Positions 31,097 to 38,647 of a stretch of DNA of 40,263 bases are shown here, piece by piece. The notes beneath the pieces are model-generated. The model did no database searches. It had not been told where the DNA came from and saw nothing but the letters and a program-made list of their open reading frames with translations. This stretch comes from Paenibacillus sp. (GTDB taxonomy: Bacteria; Bacillota; Bacilli; Paenibacillales; Paenibacillaceae). Position 1 is the first letter of the stretch. Each line of letters opens with the position of its first letter. The translations under genes and the position numbers were made by a program. Where the stretch lies: assembly GCA_031254035.1 (NCBI GenBank), contig JAIRVF010000096.1, positions 1 to 40,263 on the forward strand. The letters are read 5' to 3'.

Positions 31097-32082
31097 TGGC
31101 TGCTTCCCCCGTTTTTCATCCGCTCCCGAGCCAAAATATTTGTTTGGATGAAATACTGCCCAGAAAGCTTTTCTCCCTTAAACCAATGGTCCAATAAATT
31201 TACCGATTTAGCCCCAATCTCTCCCGGCTGCTGTACGACCGAAGCTAGGATTTCCCCCGCGGAGATGCCTTTCCGGGTCACTTCTAGATCGTCAAAACCG
31301 TACACTCGGACCCCTTCTTTATCGGACGCTTTGACACCTTCCGATATGCCAGCAGCGTCCAAGGCACTGAAGCCAACCATCGTGTCGATGTCTCCATGTT
31401 GATTCAGCATCGACTCTGCCTGTTTTGCCGCGCCAATACGCGATATGTTGGATGAGCGAATGTCTATAATCTCAAATCCAGGAGCCGCCGCGATAACCGA
31501 ACGGAATCCTTCTAAACGCAGCCGCTGGTTATCCGCGAGTTCGCTGCCGATCATCACGCCGATACGTCCGTTTCCCTCCGTATTTTTTACAACGAGTTGC
31601 CCCATCTGTTTGCCCGCTTCCAGATTGTCCGTTCCTACGTAAGCTAGACGCCGACTTCCCGGCTCATCCGCATCTACGGTAAGGACAGGTATCCCTTGAT
31701 CAATCGCATGACTAATCAGCAAATCATAGTCTGGATTGTTGATTCCTTGAATCAAGATCGCGTCGGGTTTCGCAGCAATCGATTTCTCGAGAAGTTCCAT
31801 TTGCTCTGCAGGATTGATCCGGATCGGCCCCATGTAGTCGATTTTCATCCCCAGCTTGTCTGCTGCTTGATTTGCCCCCTGCTCCATCTCTCTCCAGAAC
31901 GGATTGTCCAGCTCCTGGGCGATCAGAACCACATGTTTTACCGATGAGTCTTCGGTTTTGCTCTGCTCAATTTGATGCACCAATTCATCCACCTTCATCG
32001 TGGAGGAGAAAAAACGGATGAGGACATAACCGAAAATAAGAACAAGGACAATCAATCCGAGCAGCCATTTCCGGTTTGGCAT
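31093..32082 (-). CDS. Membrane-anchored RbsB/XylF-like sugar-binding protein (sensor subunit)
   Basis: About 329 residues. A hydrophobic N-terminal segment (WLLGLIVLVLIFGYVLIRFF) has no lipobox and no clear cleavage site, so it should act as a membrane anchor. The rest is a type I periplasmic-binding fold: VVLIAQELDNPFWREMEQGA, DAILIQGINN, GIPVLTVDAD and YGFDDLEV. No ABC permease or ATPase is nearby. Instead it is translationally coupled to a YesM-type kinase, like the XylFII-LytS/YesN sensors of clostridia. ATG 32082 is chosen because AGGATGGG is correctly spaced for it. The ligand is probably a pentose or hexose. Confidence 0.88.
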   Translation of the reverse strand: MPNRKWLLGLIVLVLIFGYVLIRFFSSTMKVDELVHQIEQSKTEDSSVKHVVLIAQELDNPFWREMEQGANQAADKLGMKIDYMGPIRINPAEQMELLEKSIAAKPDAILIQGINNPDYDLLISHAIDQGIPVLTVDADEPGSRRLAYVGTDNLEAGKQMGQLVVKNTEGNGRIGVMIGSELADNQRLRLEGFRSVIAAAPGFEIIDIRSSNISRIGAAKQAESMLNQHGDIDTMVGFSALDAAGISEGVKASDKEGVRVYGFDDLEVTRKGISAGEILASVVQQPGEIGAKSVNLLDHWFKGEKLSGQYFIQTNILARERMKNGGSSQ

Positions 32083-32306
32083 GAAACATCCCATCCTTTC
32101 ATTTCATCTATGGCATTAGCGTTTATTTTATCCATTCGGATAGTATATCATTAGCTAGTTCCTAACACTATGCGAGGTTGGCGCTACGGTTACGGATCGT
32201 TCTTCCGGTTAATCCTGATAAAACTGCAATCTCTGCCATAGACTCATTAATCCCGCTCATCAAGCATTTTGTCTCTTTGATTATCTCTTTAAGCCCACAT
32301 AAGAGA

Positions 32307-32358
32307 GAAAAAAAGCGGCAAGCTTGAGACACGAATTACATGTTCCAAGCTGCCGCTT
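32307..32358 (-). terminator. Terminator after the MmyB-type regulator gene
   Basis: Long stem AAGCGGC + AGCTTG paired with CAAGCT + GCCGCTT (13 bp with one bulged base), followed on the minus strand by a T run. Confidence 0.8.
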
Positions 32359-32367
32359 CGTTTGAGC

Positions 32368-33231
32368 CTACAGTAAATCCCCATGTTCATTCAGCGCTTT
32401 CTTTGCCCAAAACGCTTCTATTTTTTCCTCGGTCCCCGTATTTTCAATGGGCGTATATACCCTCATCAAGTAGTCGCTGCTTTCAGATACCATAAACGTG
32501 TTGTAATGAAAAGACAATAGACCTGTCTCAGGATGATTAAACACCTGATCTCCTTCCGAGTTCCCAGCAACCTCATGCTGTTCCCACGATGCTCGGAAAA
32601 CTTCGCTGTGACCGTGCAGTTTGCAGACTAAGTCTTGATACCATCCATCGTTTATATACATGGCATAGCGATTTCTGAAATGGGCTAACAGTATTGTGGA
32701 GAAATCCTCCCAGTTAACGATACGGCCTTTGGAGACTTCCATCATGAAGGTTCGCCACAGGAGATTCCGCTCAAGTTCTTTCGCCTGTTCCAAATCGCCG
32801 CATAAAGTGCCTGCTGTTTTGTTCCAAGCCATAACATTCCACCGTCTGTCGATAACAAAGGCGGGATAAGTTCCCAGCCTGTCGAGGATCTCTTTAATAC
32901 CTGGGGGAATGGATCCATCCGCTTCCCTAACGGGGGCAATAACCGGGTTGCCCTTGGCCAACATGAATAAATAATTGCGTTCATCACGACTCAGCCTGAG
33001 AGTCCTTACCAAGCTTTCAAGCACCTGCTCGGACACCTGAATATCCCGCCCCTGTTCAAGTGCGGTGTACCATGGCAAAGAAATGCCGGACAAACTTGCG
33101 ACCTCTTCCCGCCTTAAGCCTGGCGTCCGGCGACGTGAGGATGGTTGCAACCCCACCTCATGCGGAGCAAGCCTGGAGCGGCGGGTTCGCAGAAAATCCC
33201 CAAGTTCCTTCCGTCTCCGTTCCGAGTTCAT
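32368..33231 (-). CDS. XRE/MmyB-type transcriptional regulator
   Basis: About 287 residues. The N-terminal HTH contains the family sequence RRRTPGLRREEVASLSGISL and WYTALEQGRDIQVS. The C-terminal MmyB-like ligand-binding domain (~105-270) has AFVIDRRWNVMAWNKTA and a hydrophobic pocket that binds fatty-acid-like ligands in relatives. ATG 33231 is chosen over GTG 33237 as the GGGGGAG site is about nine bases from it. It is divergent from a short-chain dehydrogenase across about 160 bases; in this family the divergent dehydrogenase is usually the target. Confidence 0.9.
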   Translation of the reverse strand: MNSERRRKELGDFLRTRRSRLAPHEVGLQPSSRRRTPGLRREEVASLSGISLPWYTALEQGRDIQVSEQVLESLVRTLRLSRDERNYLFMLAKGNPVIAPVREADGSIPPGIKEILDRLGTYPAFVIDRRWNVMAWNKTAGTLCGDLEQAKELERNLLWRTFMMEVSKGRIVNWEDFSTILLAHFRNRYAMYINDGWYQDLVCKLHGHSEVFRASWEQHEVAGNSEGDQVFNHPETGLLSFHYNTFMVSESSDYLMRVYTPIENTGTEEKIEAFWAKKALNEHGDLL

Positions 33232-33394
33232 ATCCACGATCTCCCCCCATACCTGATAGAATTTATACCAGTATTCGTACCAATAGCATGCATAATATTA
33301 CTATAATTGCTGATCTGTTTGGTTGTTACAGCACTCATTATAATCTACTTACCACGGTTTTCCACACATTATTCATAGAAATGAGGGAGTTTGC

Positions 33395-34144
33395 ATGGAA
33401 ACAACAGAACAGATCAAGCATGACCGTACATTACAGGGGAAACGGGTGATTCTTCTTGGGGGAACATCGGGTGTCGGATTTGCAACCGCCGCAGCTGCTG
33501 CCAAAGAAGGTGCTTCCGTCGTTGTCGTGTCCAGCCGCAAGGAACGCGTAGATGCCGCGCTTTCACGTCTGCCCCACAATGCGGAGGGGTATGTAGTGAA
33601 TCTGGCCAATGAAGAAGAGATCCGCGGCTTTTTCAGCCAAATCGGGGAATTTGATCATTTGGTGTTTACCGCCGGCGGCCCCTTACTGATCGAAAATATT
33701 GGGGCAATCGATATGAATTCGGCTCGTAAATTCTTTGAACTACGATATTGGGGAGCGTATATGGCCGCTAAATTCGGCAGCCAAAAGATCAGACCAGGCG
33801 GATCCATCACGTTAACCAGCGGCGTTGCGGCAAGCAAGCCATCGAAAGGTTTCACCATCCCTGCCAGCATATGCGGCGCGATCGAAGCCTTGACCCGGGC
33901 GCTGGCGGTTGAACTGCAGCCGCTGCGCGTCAATGCCGTATCTTTCGGGCTTATGCGCACCGAGATGTGGAACCAAGTTCCTGAAGAAGACCGGAACATC
34001 ATGTATGAAACATCAGGCCAATCCATTCCTGTCGGCCGGGTAGGAGAACCTGAAGACGCCGCGGAGGCGTTTCTGTATTTGATGCGAGAGCATTACTCCA
34101 CCGGCCAAACGATTGTCGTGGATGGAGGATCCATATTGGCGTAA
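33395..34144 (+). CDS. Short-chain dehydrogenase/reductase with altered active site
   Basis: A 249-residue Rossmann-fold protein. The cofactor motif is GGTSGVG (22-28), followed by the FTAGG segment and SITLTSGVAA with the catalytic-type Ser142. At the position of the YxxxK motif the sequence reads IPASICGAIEAL, so Pro156 replaces Tyr and Cys160 replaces Lys, while the helix GAIEALTRALAVELQPLRVN and the end VVDGGSILA are ordinary. Canonical proton relay is therefore lost. GAGGGAG precedes the ATG. It is divergent from the MmyB regulator. It may use another mechanism or may only bind its ligands. Confidence 0.88.
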   Translation: METTEQIKHDRTLQGKRVILLGGTSGVGFATAAAAAKEGASVVVVSSRKERVDAALSRLPHNAEGYVVNLANEEEIRGFFSQIGEFDHLVFTAGGPLLIENIGAIDMNSARKFFELRYWGAYMAAKFGSQKIRPGGSITLTSGVAASKPSKGFTIPASICGAIEALTRALAVELQPLRVNAVSFGLMRTEMWNQVPEEDRNIMYETSGQSIPVGRVGEPEDAAEAFLYLMREHYSTGQTIVVDGGSILA

Positions 34145-34148
34145 ACAT

Positions 34149-34186
34149 AAGCAGGCTGCCAATGCAAATGATGGCAACCTGCTTTA
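34149..34186 (+). terminator. Terminator after the short-chain dehydrogenase gene
   Basis: Stem AAGCAGG + TGCCA paired with TGGCA + CCTGCTT, with small internal mismatches; the T tail is short (CTTTAT). Confidence 0.6.
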
Positions 34187-34272
34187 TACGTACTCTATCT
34201 AGATTCTAACCTAATTCATATTTATAGACAGAGCCCTATTGGACTCTGCCTGGTTAACGGTTAAATAACATA

Positions 34273-35178
34273 CTATTGGTCATTGGGTAGTGCTTGGATG
34301 ATATCTGAATACACCTTAATTTCAGCGTTAATTGGGCCGCCTTCCCCTTTGTCACCGGTATAGACTGCCGTAGTGGTAGCAGTACCACCTTTTCTCTTTT
34401 CATAGAAAAGAACGCTATGATGAAAAGGCTCCATTATAGGATCTGTATCGAAAATCATATTAGGTGGAACGTTACCTGCCGTACGGGAATAATCACTTTC
34501 GTCTAACTGACCCGTTGCGATTGCCTTGCCATTCTGGATCTGCACAAAAGTATTAAAACGGCCATCAAAAAAAATGTACGTATCCGCGCTTCCTAGAGGA
34601 AATCTATATTCGTGATAAATGCCTGAAACACCAAGCGTCGTTTTAAAATTAGCCGTGATGGGTAAGGAAATTGCAGTTCTTCGAGCAGCTAGCAGATCGT
34701 CTTGATAAATGTTTTTCATATCGAAATTGTAATCCTTAGAGGTAACAAAGACCAATCTTCGAATCGCATCATATTGAACGTTATAACCTAAGGTCTCTGT
34801 TACAAACCGAATTGGAACGAGCACGCGTCCATCTTTGTTTATAGCGGCTTGGTCTATCTTAATCGGTTGATTGCCTTTATAAGCCGTGCTGCTGCCTACT
34901 GTAATTTTCAAGTATTCCCCGTTCTTATTTTTTACGGTAGTGATTCTGGTGGAAGGATTCCAGCTGTAAGATAAACCTAAAGAGGACAAGGACCGAATCG
35001 GAAGAAACAACTGTGCGTTATCCATGATTGGGTGTACATCCATAGATATAAAATTTCCATTTACATTGACTTCAACGGGTCTTTTTTCGTCATTACCCTG
35101 CGCTGCATTAGAAATAAGAGGGTGACTCACGAAAACCAGACCTAAAGCTAGAAGCGACACCATAACTATTTTCCTCAT
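34273..35178 (-). CDS. Secreted copper-amine-oxidase-N 'stalk' domain protein
   Basis: A 301-residue protein with a Sec signal peptide (MRKIVMVSLLALGLVFVSHP, cleavage near NAA-QG). It is followed by a copper amine oxidase N-terminal (stalk) domain, recognisable from LFLPIRSLSSLGLSYSWNPS and VLVPIRFVTETLGYNVQYD, each a beta-hairpin plus helix. The second half (~150-301) is unassigned. Stalk domains are non-catalytic and common in Paenibacillus surface proteins. AAGGAG precedes the ATG. It is monocistronic; a weak hairpin (34226-34251, ACAGAG/CTCTGC with wobble) lies downstream. No function can be given. Confidence 0.85.
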   Translation of the reverse strand: MRKIVMVSLLALGLVFVSHPLISNAAQGNDEKRPVEVNVNGNFISMDVHPIMDNAQLFLPIRSLSSLGLSYSWNPSTRITTVKNKNGEYLKITVGSSTAYKGNQPIKIDQAAINKDGRVLVPIRFVTETLGYNVQYDAIRRLVFVTSKDYNFDMKNIYQDDLLAARRTAISLPITANFKTTLGVSGIYHEYRFPLGSADTYIFFDGRFNTFVQIQNGKAIATGQLDESDYSRTAGNVPPNMIFDTDPIMEPFHHSVLFYEKRKGGTATTTAVYTGDKGEGGPINAEIKVYSDIIQALPNDQ

Positions 35179-35441
35179 AGCCCAATCTCCTTATGTTCTT
35201 ACTTCCACCTTAAAATCATCGTACAAGCCCTTCAAATTTATAACGCTTATAATCTAGTTTTGTTACAATTTTAAACCATTTTTCTATAAAATTTTGGCTC
35301 AATACTGAAATTAGACATTGTGCGAAGTGACCGTGTGGTTATGATGTTGAACAAAACCTTTGTTCCTACATAAATTCACTGTCTTGGATGCGATTTGCTA
35401 TAACATCCACGTTTCATGCATAATCATAATCAAAATGCGAT

Positions 35442-36074
35442 TTGGGGGTGTTTGGTATAAAAGCTAAATATGCAAAAGAGTTTTTCTTTTTCCCCGACAT
35501 ATGTATCATGTGCACTCTATTCCTGGTCAGTTTCGGCTTTCTAATTCCAAGTCTGACATCGCTTAGGCCATGGATAACGTTCGTAGCTGGGATGGCCGCC
35601 TATTCCGCTGCCGAGTATTTCACGCACCGCTTTCTTTTTCATATAAAGACACCGAAGAATCCATTCTTTTTAAAATTGATTAAGCAGTTACATTATGATC
35701 ATCATTCAAATCCGAATGACTTGCATTTATTATTCCTACCTGTATGGTACTCGTTGCCTAATATCGCAATCACAGGAGTTGCTGCCTACTTCATTTCTTC
35801 AAGCCTCGTGATTACGAATGCTTTCATCGCGGGGGTGATAATATTTTTATTATTTTATGAGTGGAAGCATTATATCGCTCATAGCCCGGTTCAACCCGTG
35901 TCGTCATTGGGGCGCTGGATGAAAAAGGTCCATTTATGGCATCATTTTAAAAATGAAAACTACTGGTATGGTGTGACAAACCCGGTGTATGACTGGGCGC
36001 TTGGGACATTTGAAGATCACAAAAACGTGGAGCTCAGCCAGACCGCCCGGGACCTTGAACAACGCGGCAAGTAA
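35442..36074 (+). CDS. Fatty acid hydroxylase superfamily membrane protein
   Basis: About 210 residues with four helices and the complete set of di-iron histidine clusters: HRFLFH (62-67), HYDHH (84-88), HYIAH and HLWHH. This is the sterol desaturase/fatty acid hydroxylase pattern of integral membrane oxygenases that act on lipid chains. The start is uncertain. TTG 35442 opens the frame without a ribosome site, whereas GGGGGTG lies within the first codons. An out-of-frame ATG at 35435 starts a ten-codon frame overlapping it. It stands alone. Confidence 0.87.
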   Translation: MGVFGIKAKYAKEFFFFPDICIMCTLFLVSFGFLIPSLTSLRPWITFVAGMAAYSAAEYFTHRFLFHIKTPKNPFFLKLIKQLHYDHHSNPNDLHLLFLPVWYSLPNIAITGVAAYFISSSLVITNAFIAGVIIFLLFYEWKHYIAHSPVQPVSSLGRWMKKVHLWHHFKNENYWYGVTNPVYDWALGTFEDHKNVELSQTARDLEQRGK

Positions 36075-36175
36075 AGGTCAATTCATTCACGAGAGCCGCC
36101 CTCAAATTCATGACTAAGAGAGCCGGCGTAATCACTAATGGCAGCTGATTGCAGCCGGCAAGAAAATAAAGAGTT

Positions 36176-36460
36176 CTACTGACCCTCCCGGTCCGCTAAC
36201 TGCTTCTGGGCAAGACGGATCATTTCGCGGACCATGGAGCCACCGATTTTCCCGCCGACCTGCCCGACTGATTCTGTGGTCAAATTTCCATTGTTGCCCG
36301 GTTCCAGCGGGACACCCAGATCCTTTGCCACTTCATATTTTACATCATCCGGCCGATTGGGATCCACGTTGTAACCTTCTCGCTTCATCACTTCGGCTTT
36401 GAACGTCTGCATCCCCCGCTCGGCTCCTGGCACTACATATTTTCTGTTCCTTCTCGCCAT
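36176..36460 (-). CDS. Alpha/beta-type small acid-soluble spore protein
   Basis: A 94-residue DNA-binding spore protein. The conserved second half GNLTTESVGQVGGKIGGSMV followed by REMIRLAQKQL is diagnostic, and KYEVAKDLGV holds the site cut by the germination protease Gpr. The N-terminal ~25 residues (MARRNRKYVVPGAERGMQTF) extend beyond the shortest members. It saturates spore DNA and protects it from UV and heat, then feeds amino acids on germination. A sigma-G-like promoter lies upstream, consistent with forespore expression. Confidence 0.95.
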   Translation of the reverse strand: MARRNRKYVVPGAERGMQTFKAEVMKREGYNVDPNRPDDVKYEVAKDLGVPLEPGNNGNLTTESVGQVGGKIGGSMVREMIRLAQKQLADREGQ

Positions 36461-36489
36461 CCCTAATCACTCCCAAACCTATTTCCCAC

Positions 36490-36519
36490 TAACATGCCCT
36501 GAAACGAGAGTATCTATCC
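36490..36519 (-). promoter_or_regulatory. Sigma-G-like promoter of the spore protein gene
   Basis: Minus strand GGATA (36519-36515), 18-base spacer, CATGTTA (36496-36490). This fits the forespore sigma-G pattern (GnATR, N18, CATnnTA) and lies about 30 bases before the start codon. Confidence 0.6.
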
Positions 36520-36715
36520 ATATATAAAAAAGTGGTGCTATCCTCGTAACTGCCCCCTATCGGGTTGTTTCACGCATCTTTCACTGCGATTCTAATTTGT
36601 GATTTTAATCGTTGGGAAATAGGATTATGGGGTATAGTATTTGGGATATGACCTAAGCTGGACTAATCGCAACCTACGGACCATGACTACCGCTGAAAAA
36701 GTGAGGTTATTACAC

Positions 36716-36958
36716 ATGAAAACGAAAGTGTTTGCCGGGATCTGCGCAATTATATTATCTGTCGGCATTGGAACTGCAGTATATGCTGCTGAAGTAGGGC
36801 CAGGAACCTTTAGAGACATGCTTCCATTTATGAGAGAAATGCATCCGAACCTGGGCGATTCTGAATTAGAGCAAATGTACAATGGTTGTCGCCAGCAAGG
36901 GGAATGGAATTCCAATTCCTCAAGAATGATGTACAAAAACCCGATGATGCGATTCTAA
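36716..36958 (+). CDS. Small secreted protein of unknown function
   Basis: An 80-residue protein with a clear signal peptide (MKTKVFAGICAIILSVGIGT, then AVYA-A as a likely cleavage site), leaving about 55 residues. The mature part reads FRDMLPFMREMHPNLGDSEL, with the helix ending near EQMYNGCRQQG and a Met/Ser/Asn-rich tail. It has a single Cys. A longer in-frame start at 36641 would bury the signal peptide, so ATG 36716 with GAGG upstream is preferred. Similar short secreted helical proteins occur in Bacillales, but I know no function. Confidence 0.75.
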   Translation: MKTKVFAGICAIILSVGIGTAVYAAEVGPGTFRDMLPFMREMHPNLGDSELEQMYNGCRQQGEWNSNSSRMMYKNPMMRF

Positions 36959-37276
36959 AGAGCCCCAGATACAACAACATATTTTGAGCAATTTATTATT
37001 CTATGAATCGGCGGGTCGCCATTTTAGCTTCGAGCAGCACAGTTATTATGGCGATTTGAGGTTCCTAGTTCCCTCCCAGCCTCTAGATACCCAATAATAA
37101 ACTCTCACAAAATTTAACTTCCGATTAAATACAACGGAAAGCCATTCCCGGAGATTCAAGTATATGGTAATATCGAAAAATACATACTCATCATGGATAA
37201 GGCAACTTAGGAAGGGTCATCTAAATTAGACAGGTGCCAAAACACTGTTCATATTTCAGACTAAGGGGTGGGTGGA
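36959..37276. other. Intergenic stretch without recognisable gene
   Basis: About 320 bases with no convincing coding frame, strong promoter or U-tailed hairpin. The stretch around 37220-37245 (AATTAGACAGGTGCC) resembles insertion-sequence ends in style only. Confidence 0.4.
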
Positions 37277-37756
37277 TTGTATATTCTCTCTGAACGTAGT
37301 GAAAATAAATCTTTCAACAAACTGTTTATAGTTGCTTACTCTATGTTAATGCTCATATTCTATTACGGTTATGTACTGTTGGATAATTATCGCATACACA
37401 AATCGCATGACTGGTTGTCCAAAAGCAGCCTAACAGAACAAGATTTCAATGCGATCGAACAGTTTGGAAGATGGGTGACCACATTTGAAACACTTTTTGT
37501 GGTTTCATTTATGATAGCTGGACTCTTCATGCATATTTTTTCCCGAGGAAATATATATGCCGTAACCCATTTCTTGTTATTGAATACGGCATTATTCGCA
37601 GGAATAGCACTCATCAACTACATTATTCTCCCTGTCATCTCCCTGCCGATCGGTAATCTGATGCAACCGCTAAGCCCGGCCTTATTTATACTAGTCCTGT
37701 TTTTGATCGATCTGTTATGGCTTCGGATAAGAACAAAAGCAGCCTTTCCACAATGA
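37277..37756 (+). CDS. Four-helix membrane protein of unknown function
   Basis: About 160 residues with four hydrophobic helices (KLFIVAYSMLMLIFYYGYVL; FETLFVVSFMIAGLFMHIF; FLLLNTALFAGIALINYII; LFILVLFLIDLLWL) and a polar loop between the first two. No catalytic or family motif is visible. The start is taken at TTG 37277, for which AAGGGG is eight bases upstream; GTG 37268 is in frame but too close to that site. It stands alone between non-coding stretches. Confidence 0.7.
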   Translation: MYILSERSENKSFNKLFIVAYSMLMLIFYYGYVLLDNYRIHKSHDWLSKSSLTEQDFNAIEQFGRWVTTFETLFVVSFMIAGLFMHIFSRGNIYAVTHFLLLNTALFAGIALINYIILPVISLPIGNLMQPLSPALFILVLFLIDLLWLRIRTKAAFPQ

Positions 37757-37853
37757 GATTTTCATCCGCATGCCTCCCTAATCCTTGATACAATAAAAAC
37801 TAACAATACACCATCGCGAAAACAGAAATGAAAAGGTAGGGATCGCTGAAAAT

Positions 37854-38537
37854 ATGGATTGGAAAAATGGTGCCCATGGGCATAAATTTATAGCTTCTTT
37901 TAGTGGAGGAAAAGATAGCGTTTTGGCTTTATATAAAGCCATGCAAGTTGGAGAAGCCGTTGGCCTAATCGTTATGTTAGAAGAGGAAGGAAAGCGCTCC
38001 AGATCTCATGGTATGCCGCCGGAACTTATTCGCGCCCAAGCGGAATCGATCGGTCTTCCGGTGTATACCGGAGCAGCAAGCTGGACGGAGTATGAATCCG
38101 TCTTTACGGGACTGTTAAAACAAGCAAAAGATCAAGGCGCTGAGGTATTGGTCACTGGAGATTTAGATATGCCTGCCCACGGCTGCTGGCATGATAAAGT
38201 GACGAAAGATGCCGGTTTGAAGCTGGGAATGCCGCTATGGGAAATGGATCACCTCGAAGCCGTACAACAATTTATCAATCTTGGTTTTGTCACGATGCTT
38301 GTCACGGTAAATTTATCGTTAGGGATGAAGAAAGAGGATTTAGGACGGGTTCTGACCCATGAGTTTGTGGAAGAACTGCAAGCCCGCGGCATCGACCCTT
38401 GCGGTGAAGGCGGCGAGTTCCATACGACGGTCATCGATGGTCCCATTTTTAAACAACCGATTGCCGTTCGTAAATGTGAGATCCTTAGAGATGGTGACTA
38501 TGCATTTTTGCCTTTGGAGCTTGATCAGTTTGCGTAA
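37854..38537 (+). CDS. Dph6-related ATP pyrophosphatase (diphthine-ammonia-ligase-like)
   Basis: A 227-residue cytosolic PP-loop ATPase. The ATP-binding motif FSGGKDS is at residues ~16-22, and the family signature GIDPCGEGGEFHTTVIDGP near the C-terminus is intact. In eukaryotes Dph6 amidates diphthine on EF-2, but bacteria lack diphthamide, so the bacterial members must adenylate another substrate for an amidation or ligation that is not known. Length is normal for the family. It is followed by a good terminator and stands alone. The ATG lies downstream of a weak GGTAGGG site. Confidence 0.9.
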   Translation: MDWKNGAHGHKFIASFSGGKDSVLALYKAMQVGEAVGLIVMLEEEGKRSRSHGMPPELIRAQAESIGLPVYTGAASWTEYESVFTGLLKQAKDQGAEVLVTGDLDMPAHGCWHDKVTKDAGLKLGMPLWEMDHLEAVQQFINLGFVTMLVTVNLSLGMKKEDLGRVLTHEFVEELQARGIDPCGEGGEFHTTVIDGPIFKQPIAVRKCEILRDGDYAFLPLELDQFA

Positions 38538-38560
38538 TACATTCTGCCGCTCATAAAGCT

Positions 38561-38597
38561 AATGACCGAGCAAGAATATACTTGCCCGGTCATTTTT
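38561..38597 (+). terminator. Terminator after the ATP pyrophosphatase gene
   Basis: Stem AATGACCG + GCAAG paired with CTTGC + CGGTCATT, with small asymmetries, followed by TTTTATAT. Confidence 0.8.
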
Positions 38598-38647
38598 ATA
38601 TACATGGAGTGTTCTCTTATGAGAATCGCTTACTGTTTTCAAAGAGT

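Noticed and set aside
36075..36175. GCCGGC repeats as a terminator between the hydroxylase and spore protein genes
   Set aside because: The arms are far apart and lack a T tract; pairing is not convincing.
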